This document shows, piece by piece, positions 34,692-46,082 of a stretch of DNA of 64,000 bases. A program made the position numbers and the translations under genes. This DNA is from Lathyrus oleraceus (Eukaryota; Streptophyta; Magnoliopsida; Fabales; Fabaceae). The notes beneath the pieces were generated by a model that did no database searches, was not told the DNA's origin, and worked only from the letters and a program-made list of their open reading frames with translations. Within the stretch, counting starts at the first letter, position 1. Every line of letters starts with the position of its first letter. The stretch lies in assembly GCF_024323335.1 (NCBI RefSeq), contig NC_066580.1, positions 83,933,391 to 83,997,390 of the forward strand. The letters are read 5' to 3'.

Positions 34692-34878
34692 GCTTCTGGC
34701 CAATGGCAATGCCAGCATCAGATACAGGAGGTATGTAGCCAATACTAACTATGTCCCATAAATCAGCGTCATAACCTAGAAAGAAACTTTCGATTCTGTC
34801 TTTCCAGTAATCAAATTTTTCTCCATCAAAGATTCAAGGTTTAACATTGTAGCTATCTCTTTCATTGGTGTTGGCCAT
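34692..34878 (-). pseudogene. copia-2 gag N-terminus, stop at codon 15
   Basis: ATG at 34878 (MANTNERDSYN...). TGA at 34834-34836 is codon 15, then FDGEKFDYWKDRIESFF and GYDADLWDIV, a Ty1/copia gag start with the conserved F-DG-Y--W pattern. It is cut at 34692 by the copia-1-family LTR. The downstream gag and pol are not in the window. Confidence 0.8.
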
Positions 34879-34947
34879 AGTTTTTTTTCACGCTGGATCT
34901 CTCTACATTGTTATGTGTTTGATTAGAAAATCAATAACACAGCCGAA

Positions 34948-34959
34948 GCTCTGATACCA
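34948..34959 (-). promoter_or_regulatory. copia-2 primer binding site (tRNA-iMet type)
   Basis: The minus strand reads TGGTATCAGAGC, two bases inside the LTR end at 34962. Confidence 0.88.
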
Positions 34960-35011
34960 ATTGAAGGTAGAGAAAAAAAAGAAAGGGGGGTTTGAATTGT
35001 TTTAGAGAGAA

Positions 35012-36607
35012 TGATAAGTCTCGTGACTGTATATAGAATATAGTTTATCGGGTACTTGACTGTAAGTGCACAGTCCAGTCGTTTTAGTTTTAAAAGATAT
35101 TGAACCCACAGGGGCTGATGGTCAAACTAATGTTACCGACGTTACTATGTTTAGCTAAGGGGATAATTTTTAGAAGTTTGGTTGAAGAAAATTAAATCTA
35201 AGGGAAGTTGAGTTTTAAGAAAATATTAATAGGAGGATATCAGTATGCAACACATTAATCGTAAGGTATTCGATATGTCCTCGGTGTAAAATTTAAGTAC
35301 CAAATATCTTTAGAAATAAAATACTTATTTAAAAGGCTTTATCTCACACTCTCGTGATTGTTGATCCGGACTATACCTTTAAGTCAGAATGTACACTCTC
35401 GCAGTCCCATTTGAAGTTAAAAATACTTTTTGAAAATAAATAAGTTCTAATTGCTTTTAAAGTGCTCTCGCTGATTTAAAATCAATGCCTAGTTTTTAAT
35501 ATCCAGTTCGACCCTCACGCTCTCCCGATTGTTGGTTCTCACCTTGGTTAATTTCCCACTCTCGTGGCAAAAATCGTATTAAACAGCTTCTCACTCTTGT
35601 GACAAAGTTAAATAAATTTAAATCAAAAACCATAGCCAAAAAGATTGTTTGAGGAAAGATGTTTTACACCGATTATTATTAAATCCCGTCTAATTAAATT
35701 GTTACATACCGATACCGGTAGTTTAGCCAAACATGTTAAACAACGCAAACACAGACGGACATAAACAGATCAACAATAAAACAGACATGATTACAATAAT
35801 AATAAATAAATAACAATTGAATAAAAACCTGGAAATTGGATTAATAGAATACGCTGAATCTTGAAGTACTTGAGCAGTCCTCCACAGGTCGGTAGGATTC
35901 TGCCTCTTGGAAATAATAGCTTAAACTAAATTAAATAAATCGTAGTAGTTCCCCAGTGTAGGAAACTACTACTTTGGCTAAATGAAAGGCGGAAAGGAAA
36001 AGGGGAAAATCAAAGTTCTAAATGGTAGAAGAAAATTAATGTTGATGAAGAGAAGTAAAATACAAAGTAGAATTACTATGAAAAAATGAAGAGAGAAAAA
36101 GGTCTTCAAGGATGGCTTCCAAAATAAAAATTAAGCTTCCCCGTAGGTTTCCAACTTCCATGTTTTTATATCCCTCATTAGGTCTTGGCGGTTGAGAGAA
36201 ACAAGGATGACTCGGTTGAGTGAGGAAATCATGGGCAAGTGGTTGAACCCCGAGAATTCAAGCCTGTTGTCTCACTTCTGTTTGACTGTTTCAAGGCGCT
36301 GATCATGGTTGCGTGACGTTCGTGATGGGCCTATGACGGTCGTCACAGGCTGGGCGTGCCGGTCGTTACATGCTTTGTGACGGTGTTCACATCCATAAAG
36401 TTTGTATTCTCTGCTGCTTTTTCTGCTGCTTTTTCTTTTGTTTCTTCTTCTTTTCCTTCCTTTTCTATACTTTGGTCATTTAAGCATGGGGTTGAAATAC
36501 CTGCAAAAATAACTCGAACACTTGCGGAATAATCGGAATATAAATGAAAGTGTAACAATTATTGAGTGTAAATCAAGGTAATTATACGATGTCTTTTCGC
36601 GTTATCA
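35012..36607 (-). repeat. Athila-like 3' LTR
   Basis: 1596 bp, plus-strand ends TGATAAGTC and GTTATCA. It aligns with 53366-54950 with many point differences (an older element). A probable TATA box (minus GATATAAAAAC) is at 36164-36172, matched at 54518-54526. A set of TGACG palindromes lies at 36313-36390. Confidence 0.92.
36313..36390 (-). repeat. TGACG-type palindromes in Athila-like LTR
   Basis: Degenerate copies of GTGACGGTCGTCAC start at 36313, 36333, 36356 and 36377, that is 20, 23 and 21 bp apart. The 5' LTR has the counterpart at 54667, 54687 and 54722. The best copies are near-perfect inverted repeats of TGACG. Confidence 0.75.
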
Positions 36608-36622
36608 AACTCCCCTAAACTT
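36608..36622 (-). promoter_or_regulatory. Athila-like polypurine tract
   Basis: The minus strand reads AGTTTAGGGGAGTT immediately before the 3' LTR. This fixes the element's orientation. Confidence 0.85.
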
Positions 36623-38135
36623 GAATCTTTGCTTGTCCTTAAGCAAATAGAATTTGAAAACACTAGTTAAACACGAATACATAACATATTTCCAATTCGT
36701 ACGTGGTTGCTAGGTACTTTGTTCAGGTGGCAGATACTCAAGTAAAACACTAAAGATACAGTGACGACACAAGCAATAAGCATTAACGTAGATCTCTCCT
36801 TTGTACAAGCTAGTTTGAATCATGTTATTATAGCTCAACCTAGTGTTTCTCGTTGCTATTTCACCCGGTTTCTTTCTAGCGCAATCACATTAAGCCCTTT
36901 GCCTTCACACGCACTTAGTGAAGCAGCCGGTTAGTGACTTTGATCCTTTTCTTAGCACGGGGTTTGGTACACTAGTGTGGTACCCCTTTATATATCCCAT
37001 TTGAAGGTTGTAGGGGATCGAACCGTAGTTCGCCCTACTTAGTCCATTACCAGGTACCTTTGAACCAACCAACCGGGTTTTTCCGTTCCTTCCTTTTGTA
37101 TATCTTGTAACCGTTTGTATGCTTCATTTATCAATTTCTCGATAGAAAAAGTATGAAGAATATTCTTAATTCGTAGGCATCAATCACTTATATTCATCAG
37201 CTTTTCACATGGTTTGTGCTTAAGAAGGTGTTGACTGTTAGTATAAACTACTAGTGGTTAATCTAGAACGGAGACTTAAGGTATCGGTATAATGGGTATT
37301 CAAACTGATCTCGCAAAAGTGAGATATCTAACTTGTCGGGACGGTATCAATCTTGTTAATTTTTCCCAGTTTCCTAACAGAACCTCTGTAAGACAACCTA
37401 TATACTCGTAGGGTATGCATTTAATCTTAAGAATAAAAAATTTGTTATGTTATGTCAAATTAGATATAAATGAATGAACGATGGTAACGATTAGATAGAG
37501 ACAAACAAAAAATTGTTATGGCTAAGAATAGAAACAAGTAAAGGAAAGATAAGGATTTCCTCCCACATTTAAGCAAAGCATTGTCCTCAATGCTACAATA
37601 AAAAGAAAAAGGGAAGAAACACGAAGATCACTACTCGTCGTCACGACGTTGGCCTCTGCGTGCTTTGGCTCTTGCTCGTGCATGCTCACTTCTTCCTCGC
37701 TGGGTAGGATCCAACCCCACATGCTTAGTGTACTCCTAGATGGCATCAATGCGATGTGTCAGGGCACTCATCTCTTCGGAAAGCTCAGTCATCCCCTGGT
37801 CATGCCAGTTTGCATAGTCGTGCTGATCCCTCTGTATATGCTAGATTGTTTGCATCATTTTTGTCTGGCGCTCCTCCATCCTCTAGTTGTGTCGCAACTT
37901 CTCAGCGTAGATGTCTTCCATGGTGGCGGGTCATCGTTCATTTCTTCGTTGGCCTCGGGAAGATGTCTCTGCAGTGTACTCAGGAGGTGGTTGTGGCATT
38001 CTCAGTCACGTTCCTCTTCGACCTCATCTGCTCCATTATTAGGATCTCCTTCATTTGCCTCAGGGGCGTTCAGATCAAAATCCAATTTGCCATATTCCGT
38101 GGATCTGTACGGTTCCTGTTGGGCATGATGATGCT
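36623..38135 (-). other. Athila-like 3' region
   Basis: No intact gene. From 38135 to about 37633 the minus strand keeps a decayed, acidic then arginine-rich tail of the ATHILA ORF (ends ARAKARRGQRRDDE). At 37557-37602 lies the motif ATTGAGGACAATGC followed by AAATGTGGGAGG, also found after the second ORF copy (39578-39626). The rest, 36623-37556, shows nothing recognisable. Confidence 0.65.
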
Positions 38136-38943
38136 TCAAACTATCTTGTTTCTAACCACAGGATGATACTTCCCGTTGTCTCTGGCCTTGATGAGGTGTG
38201 AAGAATGACAATAGTCGATGTCGAGGGACTCGGCTGGCAAGGCGGGTAAATCGGCGAGCCTATCCCCCAGATTCAGGCCTAGTGCTATGGAGGTGATAAT
38301 TCCTCCAAAATAGAATGCCTGGATGCCTCTCTTGCGTGCAGCCTGTATTTTGGCCAATAGGAATGGGGTGGCATTGAACGCAATCGGGGTGAACACACAG
38401 TGAAGAAAGAAGAGTTCCTTAGAGTTTACCTTGTGATTGTTGACTCTTCCGAAAACAGTGTGCCTTAGGACTCGGTGGAAATATCTTATAGCTGGGTTGT
38501 GGATGTAAGTTGCGTTGAGCGCATCCCAGCTTGTGACGTTCATGTTGGTAAGTCTATGCCACACTCCAAATGCTATTTCTGACCATCCGTCAGGGATACA
38601 GCAGTGAACTCCCTCTCCATGTCGAAAGCCAAGCATTTGCGCTATATGGGTTTGGTTCAGGGAATACTCGGTACCGAACATTCTGAATGTGGCAACTCCA
38701 ATGGTGAACTGAGTTGCGCCTGGAGGGGTAATGTAGGAGAAAGAACTCAGGAATTCTAAGGTCAGCACCTCATAAGTTGGTTGCGGTGTGGTGCAAAGCT
38801 CCGTCAAGCCGGAGTTGGTCAGCATCCATCCCACGCCATCTAAAAGTCCTAGCTCCGTCAGACATTCGTTATCAACATACCTCGTAGCTTGGACAGAACG
38901 TTGATAGAATTTGAGGTAGTTGTCTCTCTGTCGCTCGCCGACT
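38136..38943 (-). pseudogene. ATHILA ORF, copy a
   Basis: This resembles the plant-specific ATHILA ORF family (recalled as PF03078), a protein of unknown function carried by Athila-like elements; it is not a pol product. The frame is open from about 38943 (ERQRDNYLKFYQRSVQATRY) through YEVLTLEFLSSFSY, FGTEYSLNQTHIAQMLGF, IHNPAIRYFHRVLRHTVFGR and FGGIITSIALGLNLG to TGA at 38136-38138. An ATG at 38834 lies within the conserved part, and the upstream frame lacks an obvious ATG before its TGA. The C-terminal tail continues past the stop in decayed form. A diverged second copy lies at 40060-40747. Confidence 0.78.
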
Positions 38944-39201
38944 TCTCAATTTTTGAATACGATAGTTGAGAGGTCAGGAGCAGCTCTCTCTTAACGGGTT
39001 ATTAGTGTGGTTTATGAAAATATAGGTGTCAGTGGGAGAGATGGATTTCGTGAGTTATAAGGTACTCACACGTTTCTCGCTTAAAAGGATATAAATAAAT
39101 GGTTAATGGAGAAAAGAGTGGTGTGAGTGGGAAAGTAGGATGATTTGATGAGGAAGAAGAGAGGAAGTGCGCCTGTTTTTATAGGCGGGCCCTCTGAATC
39201 C

Positions 39202-39374
39202 GTGACGGTCGTCACATGGGGGTTACGGTCGTCACATATAACGGTTGTGTAACGATCGTCTGCAACGGTCATCTATGTGTACGGTCATCTGCATGATGTG
39301 TGATGGGCGTGGTGCATCCTTGACGGGCGTCACGCCTGTGTGACGGGCGTCACACTACATGTGACGGTCGTCAC
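39202..39374 (-). repeat. GTGACGGTCGTCAC palindrome array
   Basis: Strong copies start at 39202, 39222 (GTTACGGTCGTCAC), 39320 (TTGACGGGCGTCAC), 39340 (GTGACGGGCGTCAC) and 39361. Neighbours are 20, 20 and 21 bp apart. About five weaker copies fill 39238-39312 at irregular spacing. The motif contains two opposed TGACG half-sites, the core of as-1/TGA-type bZIP sites; binding is not shown. Confidence 0.85.
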
Positions 39375-39577
39375 ATGCAACGTTCACAAATTTTTAAAGT
39401 AAATGTAACAGCAAAATAATAAAATGACTGGAAAATTGAATTTATTGTAGAAGCGTAAATAAATAGCAATGTTATTTAAATTAAATTAAAATATTAAAGT
39501 TAAATGTAATATTAAAAGAAATAATAACAATAAAAGTGTTAAATAAGAGCAATAAATAAAAGCAATAAAAATGCTCC

Positions 39578-39626
39578 CTCCCCACACTAAAACATAGCAG
39601 TGTCCTCATTACTTTAATTTGAGTAG
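39578..39626 (-). repeat. Conserved motif after ATHILA ORF copy b
   Basis: The minus strand reads AATGAGGACACTGC, then GTTTTAGTGTGGGGAGG. The counterpart after copy a (37557-37602) reads ATTGAGGACAATGC, then TTAAATGTGGGAGG. Its presence after both ORFs shows the duplication covered ORF plus motif. I recall a similar GAGGACA...GGGGGAG block in Athila elements; a purine-tract role is possible. Confidence 0.7.
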
Positions 39627-40059
39627 GAGAGGTCAGCGGTCGATGAAATCAGCCACAGTTCTGTCCGAATGCAGCTATAGCCTGGTTCAAGTGATCAAAC
39701 TGTTCGACGGTGACATCCATTAGGCCTAAGACATCAAGGCGCATGCTCTTTATTTCTTCTTTCACATTGGTAATGTCAGTATGGAAATCATCCAGACGGG
39801 TAAGGAGTATGGCAAGACTTTCTGCATAGGTTGGAAGTTCCGGTTCATCTATGTTATAGTAGTTTGGAGGGGTTTCAGGGTCAGATTCATCAACAGGGAT
39901 AGGGTCATCTAAATACTCATATATAGGCGGTGTCTCAAGAGGTGAAGGTGGATCAATTGGGTGTTCATCTAAATCATAAATCCAGTTATTTCAGTTATGA
40001 ACACTTGTTCTCTCATGGTTAGGTAGGGTAAACAGCTGGACAACTTCGTTATTAATTAG

Positions 40060-40747
40060 TTAATCAAAAGTATTTGGCCCAAGGTTTCCTATGATTCTAC
40101 GGTCAAAGCAAAATTCAATGTCCATGGGTCGGATGTGTCCAAACGGTACATGCTCGTAAAGTGGGCGTCTAAGTCCAATTGCATTAGCTATCATGGTTAT
40201 TAGGCCACCTATTATGATTGGGGTGTGATTGTTCTTTGAAAGGTGAATGAATCTCTCCATCATAAATGTTACAACATTGACATGTCGACCTTGGTCAACA
40301 CAAAGTAAGATGAAAAGTTCATCTCGTGACACTATGGTGTTGTTCGCTTCCTTTCTAAACAGGGTGTGGGATAGTATTTTATGGAAGTAGCGGATAGCAG
40401 GGTTGTGTATCATTAGGGAGTGCATCTCGTTTGGGTTAGGGTGGTAGTCTCCAGTTAAACTACCCTAAAAATAATCTAGGTCGATGTCATCGATTAATTC
40501 CTCCTGGCGGGTAGTGAAAACAAATGGGCCACTAGGAAATCCTAGGAGGTCAATAAGGTCTCTACGGTTATAAGTGAAGTCCATTCTAAATAGCCTAAAG
40601 GAAATCAACCCTTTGTTGAGTCTGTAACCATGCTCGGGGTTGTAAACTAGGGAGCTAAGGAATTCGAGGGTGAGTTCACGGTAAGTGACAAACCTTCTCT
40701 TAATAGCAGCATTCTCCTATCCTAGCTGGTTAAACATAAACAAGATG
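40060..40747 (-). pseudogene. ATHILA ORF, copy b, broken
   Basis: In the same domain as copy a: RELTLEFLSS, FTYNRRDLIDLLGFPSGPF, a TAG near 40466, then IHNPAIRYFHKILSHTLFRK (shared with copy a), RDELFILLCV and IIIGGLITMIANAIGL, ending at TAA by 40060. Its start abuts the end of gag at 40747/40748. Copies a and b share the IHNPAIRYFH core but are much diverged elsewhere, so this is an old duplication or a composite of two elements. Confidence 0.75.
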
Positions 40748-41780
40748 CTATCTTGGGACTTCTGCTAATATCTGACATTCTGGTGCAGTGTGTCCAGGGG
40801 TTCCACATAACTCACAGTTTGGAGTCACGACAGCCACGGTGGTTGCGGGTGGTATGGTCAAGTGGTCTAGCTTTTCAACAAGGGCATCTACCTTAGCATG
40901 GACATGGTCAAGGCTACTGATTTTGTACATTCCACTTTTTGTTTGGGACTTTTCTACTGGAGTTCTTTCACCCCCCCCATTGGCAATGGTTTTGGGTCAT
41001 GTTTTCAATGAGTTGATAGGCTTCGTTGTACGGCTTGTCCATAAGTGCACCGCCTGCGGCAGCGTCTACTATCAGTCTTGTGTTATACAAAAGCCTATTG
41101 TAAAATGTGTGAATGATCACCCAGTCTTCGAGACCGTGATATGGACATGTCCTCATCATGTCTTTGTTTCTTTCCCATGCGTCGTAGAGAGATTCTACAT
41201 CTTTTTGTCGAAATCCGTTGATTTGAGCTCTCAGCATAGCAGTTTTGCTTGGCGGAAAATATTGGGATAAAAAAATGTTCTTCAGTTCTTCTCATGTTGT
41301 AACTGAGTTGGATGGCAAGGATTGCAACCAAGCCCAAGCTCTGTCTCTTAGTGAGAAAGGAAAGAGGCGTAGTCTTATCGCATATTGAGATACACCATTC
41401 GCCTTCACATTGTCTGCGTACTGCACAAACTTGGTCAAATGTTCATTAGGGTCGTTCGTAGGATTTCCAACAAATTGATGTTGTTGGATGGCTGATAATA
41501 CTGAGGGTTTCAACTCGAAATCGTTTCGATTGATAGCAGGCGCAACAATGTTGTTGTGAGGTTCTTGTTGGGACGGGGTAGCATAGAACTTATGAGGACG
41601 ATTCAGTGGTCCTACTACAGCCATGGTTGGTTTTTCAACCGGTTCAACAGTAGGAAAGAAGATATCGGGAATATTGTACCTTTGTGGGTACTCTAGTGTT
41701 CGGTGTCTTAAATATAAGAAACATTCTAATTCAGCGATTGGCGGTGCTAAGTTATCGCCTTGTGAGCGAGTACTTGGCAT
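40748..41780 (-). pseudogene. Athila-like gag, unit U0 (the copy joined to the rest of the element)
   Basis: ATG 41780 (MPSTRSQGDN...). Acidic/proline N-terminus, then the capsid core (SAIQQHQFVGNPTNDPNEHL; AIRLRLFPFSLRDRAWAWL), TGA at 41292-41294 where the family has tryptophan, then the continued core (ERNKDMMRTCPYHGLEDW; YNRLLYNTRLIVDAAAGGAL), a linker, and one CCHC-type knuckle (CELCGTPGHTAPEC). It ends at TAG 40748-40750. One extra C in a C-run near 40971-40978 also shifts the frame, so U0 is one base longer than the other units. The TGA is shared by all nine copies. Confidence 0.88.
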
Positions 41781-42205
41781 ACAATCGGGGGAAATAAGGG
41801 AAAGGAAATTAGTTTTTACCTTAGTTTATACTGCGCAACGAAAGAATCGCACTATTTGACTAAATCAGGTCCCCGACAACGACGCCAAAAACTTGATACG
41901 TCTCGTGACTATATATAGAATATCGTCTATCGGGTACTTGTCTGCAAGTACACAGTCCAATCGTTTTAGTTTTAAAAGATATCGAACCCACGAGGACCGA
42001 TGGTCAAACTAATGCTACCGACGTTACTATGTTTAGCTAAGGGGATAATTTTTAGAAGTTTGGTTGAAGAAAATTAAATCTAAGGGAAGTTGAGTTTTAA
42101 GAAAATATTAATAGGAGGGTATCAGTATGCAACACATTAATCATCAGGGATTCGATAAGTCATCGGTGTATAATTTAAGTACCAAATATCTTTAGAAATA
42201 AAATA

Positions 42206-43214
42206 TCTGACAAACTGGTGCAGTGTGTCCAGGGGTTCCACATAACTCACAGTTTGGAGTCACGACAGCCACGGTGGTTGCGGGTGGTATGTTAAAGTTG
42301 TCTAACTTTTGAACAAGGGCATCTACCTTAGCATGGACATGGTCAAGGCTACTGATTTTGTACATTCCACTTTTTGTTTGGGACTTTTCAACTGGAGTTC
42401 TTTCACCTCCCCATTGGCAATGGTTTTGGGCCATGTTTTCAATGAGTTGATAGGCTTCGTTGTATGGCTTGTCCATAAGTGCACCGCCTGCGGCAGCGTC
42501 TACTGTCAGTCTTGTGTTATACAAAAGCCTATTGTAAAATGTGTGAATGATCACCCAGTCTTCGAGACCGTGATATGGACATGTCCTCATCATGTCTTTG
42601 TTTCTTTCCCATGCGTCGTAGAGAGATTCTACATCTTTTTGTCGAAATCCGTTGATTTGAGCTCTCAGCATAGCAGTTTTGCTTGGCGGAAAATATTGGG
42701 ATAAGAAAATGTTCTTCAGTTCTTCTCATGTTGTAACTGAGTTGGATGGAAAGGATTTCAACCAAGCCCAAGCTCTGTCTCTTAGTGAGAAAGGAAAGAG
42801 GCGTAGTCTTATCACATCTTGAGATACACCATTCGCCTTCACATTGTCTGCGTACTGCACAAACTTAGTCAAATGTTCATTAGGGTCGTTCGTAGGATTT
42901 CCAACAAATTGATGTTGTTGGATGGCTGATAATAATGAGGGTTTCAGCTCGAAATCGTTTCGATTGATAGCAGGCGCAACAATGTTGTTGTGAGGTTCTT
43001 GTTGGGACGGGGTAGCATGGAACTTATGAGGACGACTCAGTGGTCCTACTGCAGCCATGGTTGGTATTTCAACTGGTTCAACAGTAGGAAAGAAGATATC
43101 GGGAATATTGTACCTTTGTTGGTACTCTAGTGTTCGGTGTCTTAAATATAAGAAACATTCTAATTCAGCGATTGGCAGTGCTAAGTTATCGCCTTGTGAG
43201 CGAGTACTTGGCAT
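42206..43214 (-). pseudogene. gag copy in array unit U1
   Basis: ATG 43214; shared TGA at 42726-42728. The 3' end is cut at the junction, so PVCQ runs into LTR sequence (IFYF, stop). Subtype A (primer site with GGTAAC; VEIPTM and LSRPHKFHA in gag). Confidence 0.85.
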
Positions 43215-43639
43215 ACAATCGGGGGAAATAAGGGAAAGGAAATTAGTTTTTACCTTAGTTTATACTGCGCAACGAAAGAATCGCACTATTTGACTAAATC
43301 AGGTCCCCGGTAACGACGCCAAAAACATGATACGTCTCGTGACTATATATAGAATATAGTCTATCGGGTACTTGACTGCAAGTGCACAGTCCAGTCATTT
43401 TAGTTTTAAAAGATATCGAACCCACAAGGACCGATGGTCAAACTAATGCTACCGACGTTACTATGTTTAGCTAAGGGGATAATTTTTAGAAGTTTGGTTG
43501 AAGAAAATTAAATCTAAGGGAAGTTGAGTTTTAAGAAAATATTAATAGGAGGGTATCAGTATGCAACACATTAATCATCAGGGATTCGATAAGTCATCGG
43601 TGTATAATTTAAGTACCAAATATCTTTAGAAATAAAATA

Positions 43640-44648
43640 TCTGACAAACTGGTGCAGTGTGTCCAGGGGTTCCACATAACTCACAGTTTGGAGTCACGAC
43701 AGCCACGGTGGTTGCGGGTGGTATGTTCAAGTTGTCTAACTTTTGAACAAGGGCATCTACCTTAGCATGGACATGGTCAAGGCTACTGATTTTGTACATT
43801 CCACTTTTTGTTTGGGACTTTTCTACTGGAGTTCTTTCACCTCCCCATTGGCAATGGTTTTGGGCCATGTTTTCAATGAGTTGATAGGCTTCGTTGTATG
43901 GCTTGTCCATAAGTGCACCGCCTGCGGCAGCGTCTACTGTCAGTCTTGTGTTATACAAAAGCCTATTGTAAAATGTGTGAATGATCACCCAGTCTTCGAG
44001 ACCGTGATATGGACATGTCCTCATCATGTCTTTGTTTCTTTCCCATGCGTCGTAGAGAGATTCTACATCTTTTTGTCGAAATCCGTTGATTTGAGCTCTC
44101 AGCATAGCAGTTTTGCTTGGCGGAAAATATTGGGATAAGAAAATGTTCTTCAGTTCTTCTCATGTTGTAACTGAGTTGGATGGAAAGGATTTCAACCAAG
44201 CCCAAGCTCTGTCTCTTAGTGAGAAAGGAAAGAGGCGTAGTCTTATCACATCTTGAGATACACCATTCGCCTTCACATTGTCTGCGTACTGCACAAACTT
44301 AGTCAAATGTTCATTAGGGTCGTTCGTAGGATTTCCAACAAATTGATGTTGTTGGATGGCTGATAATAATGAGGGTTTCAGCTCGAAATCGTTTCGATTG
44401 ATAGCAGGCGCAACAATGTTGTTGTGAGGTTCTTGTTGGGACGGGGTAGCATGGAACTTATGAGGACGACTCAGTGGTCCTACTGCAGCCATGGTTGGTA
44501 TTTCAACTGGTTCAACAGTAGGAAAGAAGATATCGGGAATATTGTACCTTTGTTGGTACTCTAGTGTTCGGTGTCTTAAATATAAGAAACATTCTAATTC
44601 AGCGATTGGCAGTGCTAAGTTATCGCCTTGTGAGCGAGTACTTGGCAT
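43640..44648 (-). pseudogene. gag copy in array unit U2
   Basis: ATG 44648; shared TGA at 44160-44162. Nearly the same as U1 (subtype A). Confidence 0.85.
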
Positions 44649-45073
44649 ACAATCGGGGGAAATAAGGGAAAGGAAATTAGTTTTTACCTTAGTTTATACT
44701 GCGCAACGAAAGAATCGCACTATTTGACTAAATCAGGTCCCCGGTAACGACGCCAAAAACATGATACGTCTCGTGACTATATATAGAATATAGTCTATAG
44801 GGTACTTGACTGCAAGTGCACAGTCCAGTCATTTTAGTTTTAAAAGATATCGAACCCACAAGGACCGATGGTCAAACTAATGCTACCGACGTTACTATGT
44901 TTAGCTAAGGGGATAATTTTTAGAAGTTTGGTTGAAGAAAATTAAATCTAAGGGAAGTTGAGTTTTAAGAAAATATTAATAAGAGGGTATCAGTATGCAA
45001 CACATTAATCATCAGGGATTCGATAAGTCATCGGTGTATAATTTAAGTACCAAATATCTTTAGAAATAAAATA

Positions 45074-46082
45074 TCTGACAAACTGGTGCAGTGTGTCCAG
45101 GGGTTCCACATAACTCACAGTTTGGAGTCACGACAGCCACGGTGGTTGCGGGTGGTATGCTCAAGTTGTCTAACTTTTGAACAAGGGCATCTACCTTAGC
45201 ATGGACATGGTCAAGGCTACTGATTTTGTACATTCCACTTTTTGTTTGGGACTTTTCTACTGGAGTTCTTTCACCTCCCCATTGGCAATGGTTTTGGGCC
45301 ATGTTTTCAATGAGTTGATAGGCTTCGTTGTATGGCTTGTCCATAAGTGCACCGCCTGCGGCAGCGTCTACTGTCAGTCTTGTGTTATACAAAAGCCTAT
45401 TGTAAAATGTGTGAATGATCACCCAGTCTTCGAGACCGTGATATGGACATGTCCTCATCATGTCTTTGTTTCTTTCCCATGCGTCGTAGAGAGATTCTAC
45501 ATCTTTTTGTCGAAATCCGTTGATTTGAGCTCTCAGCATAGCAGTTTTGCTTGGCGGAAAATATTGGGATAAGAAAATGTTCTTCAGTTCTTCTCATGTT
45601 GTAACTGAGTTGGATGGAAAGGATTTCAACCAAGCCCAAGCTCTGTCTCTTAGTGAGAAAGGAAAGAGGCGTAGTCTTATCACATCTTGAGATACACCAT
45701 TCGCCTTCACATTGTCTGCGTACTGCACAAACTTAGTCAAATGATCATTAGGGTCGTTCGTAGGATTTCCAACAAATTGATGTTGTTGGATGGCTGATAA
45801 TAATGAGGGTTTCAGCTCGAAATCGTTTCGATTGATAGCAGGCGCAACAATGTTGTTGTGAGGTTCTTGTTGGGACGGGGTAGCATGGAACTTATGAGGA
45901 CGACTCAGTGGTCCTACTGCAGCCATGGTTGGTATTTCAACTGGTTCAACAGTAGGAAAGAAGATATCGGGAATATTGTACCTTTGTTGGTACTCTAGTG
46001 TTCGGTGTCTTAAATATCAGAAACATTCTAATTCAGCGATTGGCAGTGCTAAGTTATCGCCTTGTGAGCGAGTACTTGGCAT
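45074..46082 (-). pseudogene. gag copy in array unit U3
   Basis: Subtype A. Besides the shared TGA (45594-45596) it has its own TGA in the N-terminal part (near 46018), from a single substitution. It shares LTR variants (CTATAGGG) with U2. Confidence 0.83.

Larger units (their letters stand above)
38944..40059 (-). other. Region between the two ATHILA ORF copies
   Basis: It holds the palindrome array 39202-39374 and the second copy of the GAGGAC...GGGGAGG motif (39578-39626). From about 40059 down to 39640 lie remnants of the tail of ORF copy b (acidic, with stops). A 63-codon frame across the palindromes is an artefact. Confidence 0.65.

Noticed and set aside
37649..38166. Plus-strand frames of 136-159 codons
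   Set aside because: They are opposite the decayed tail of ATHILA ORF copy a and show no domain.
38136..40747. Possible env-like gene in the Athila-like element
   Set aside because: Both ORFs match the ATHILA ORF pattern; I see no signal peptide, membrane anchor or furin-type site.
42309..42704. 131-codon plus-strand frame repeated in every array unit
   Set aside because: It is the antisense of gag plus LTR, repeated only because the unit repeats. It has no family resemblance, and the minus-strand frame has recognisable gag motifs.
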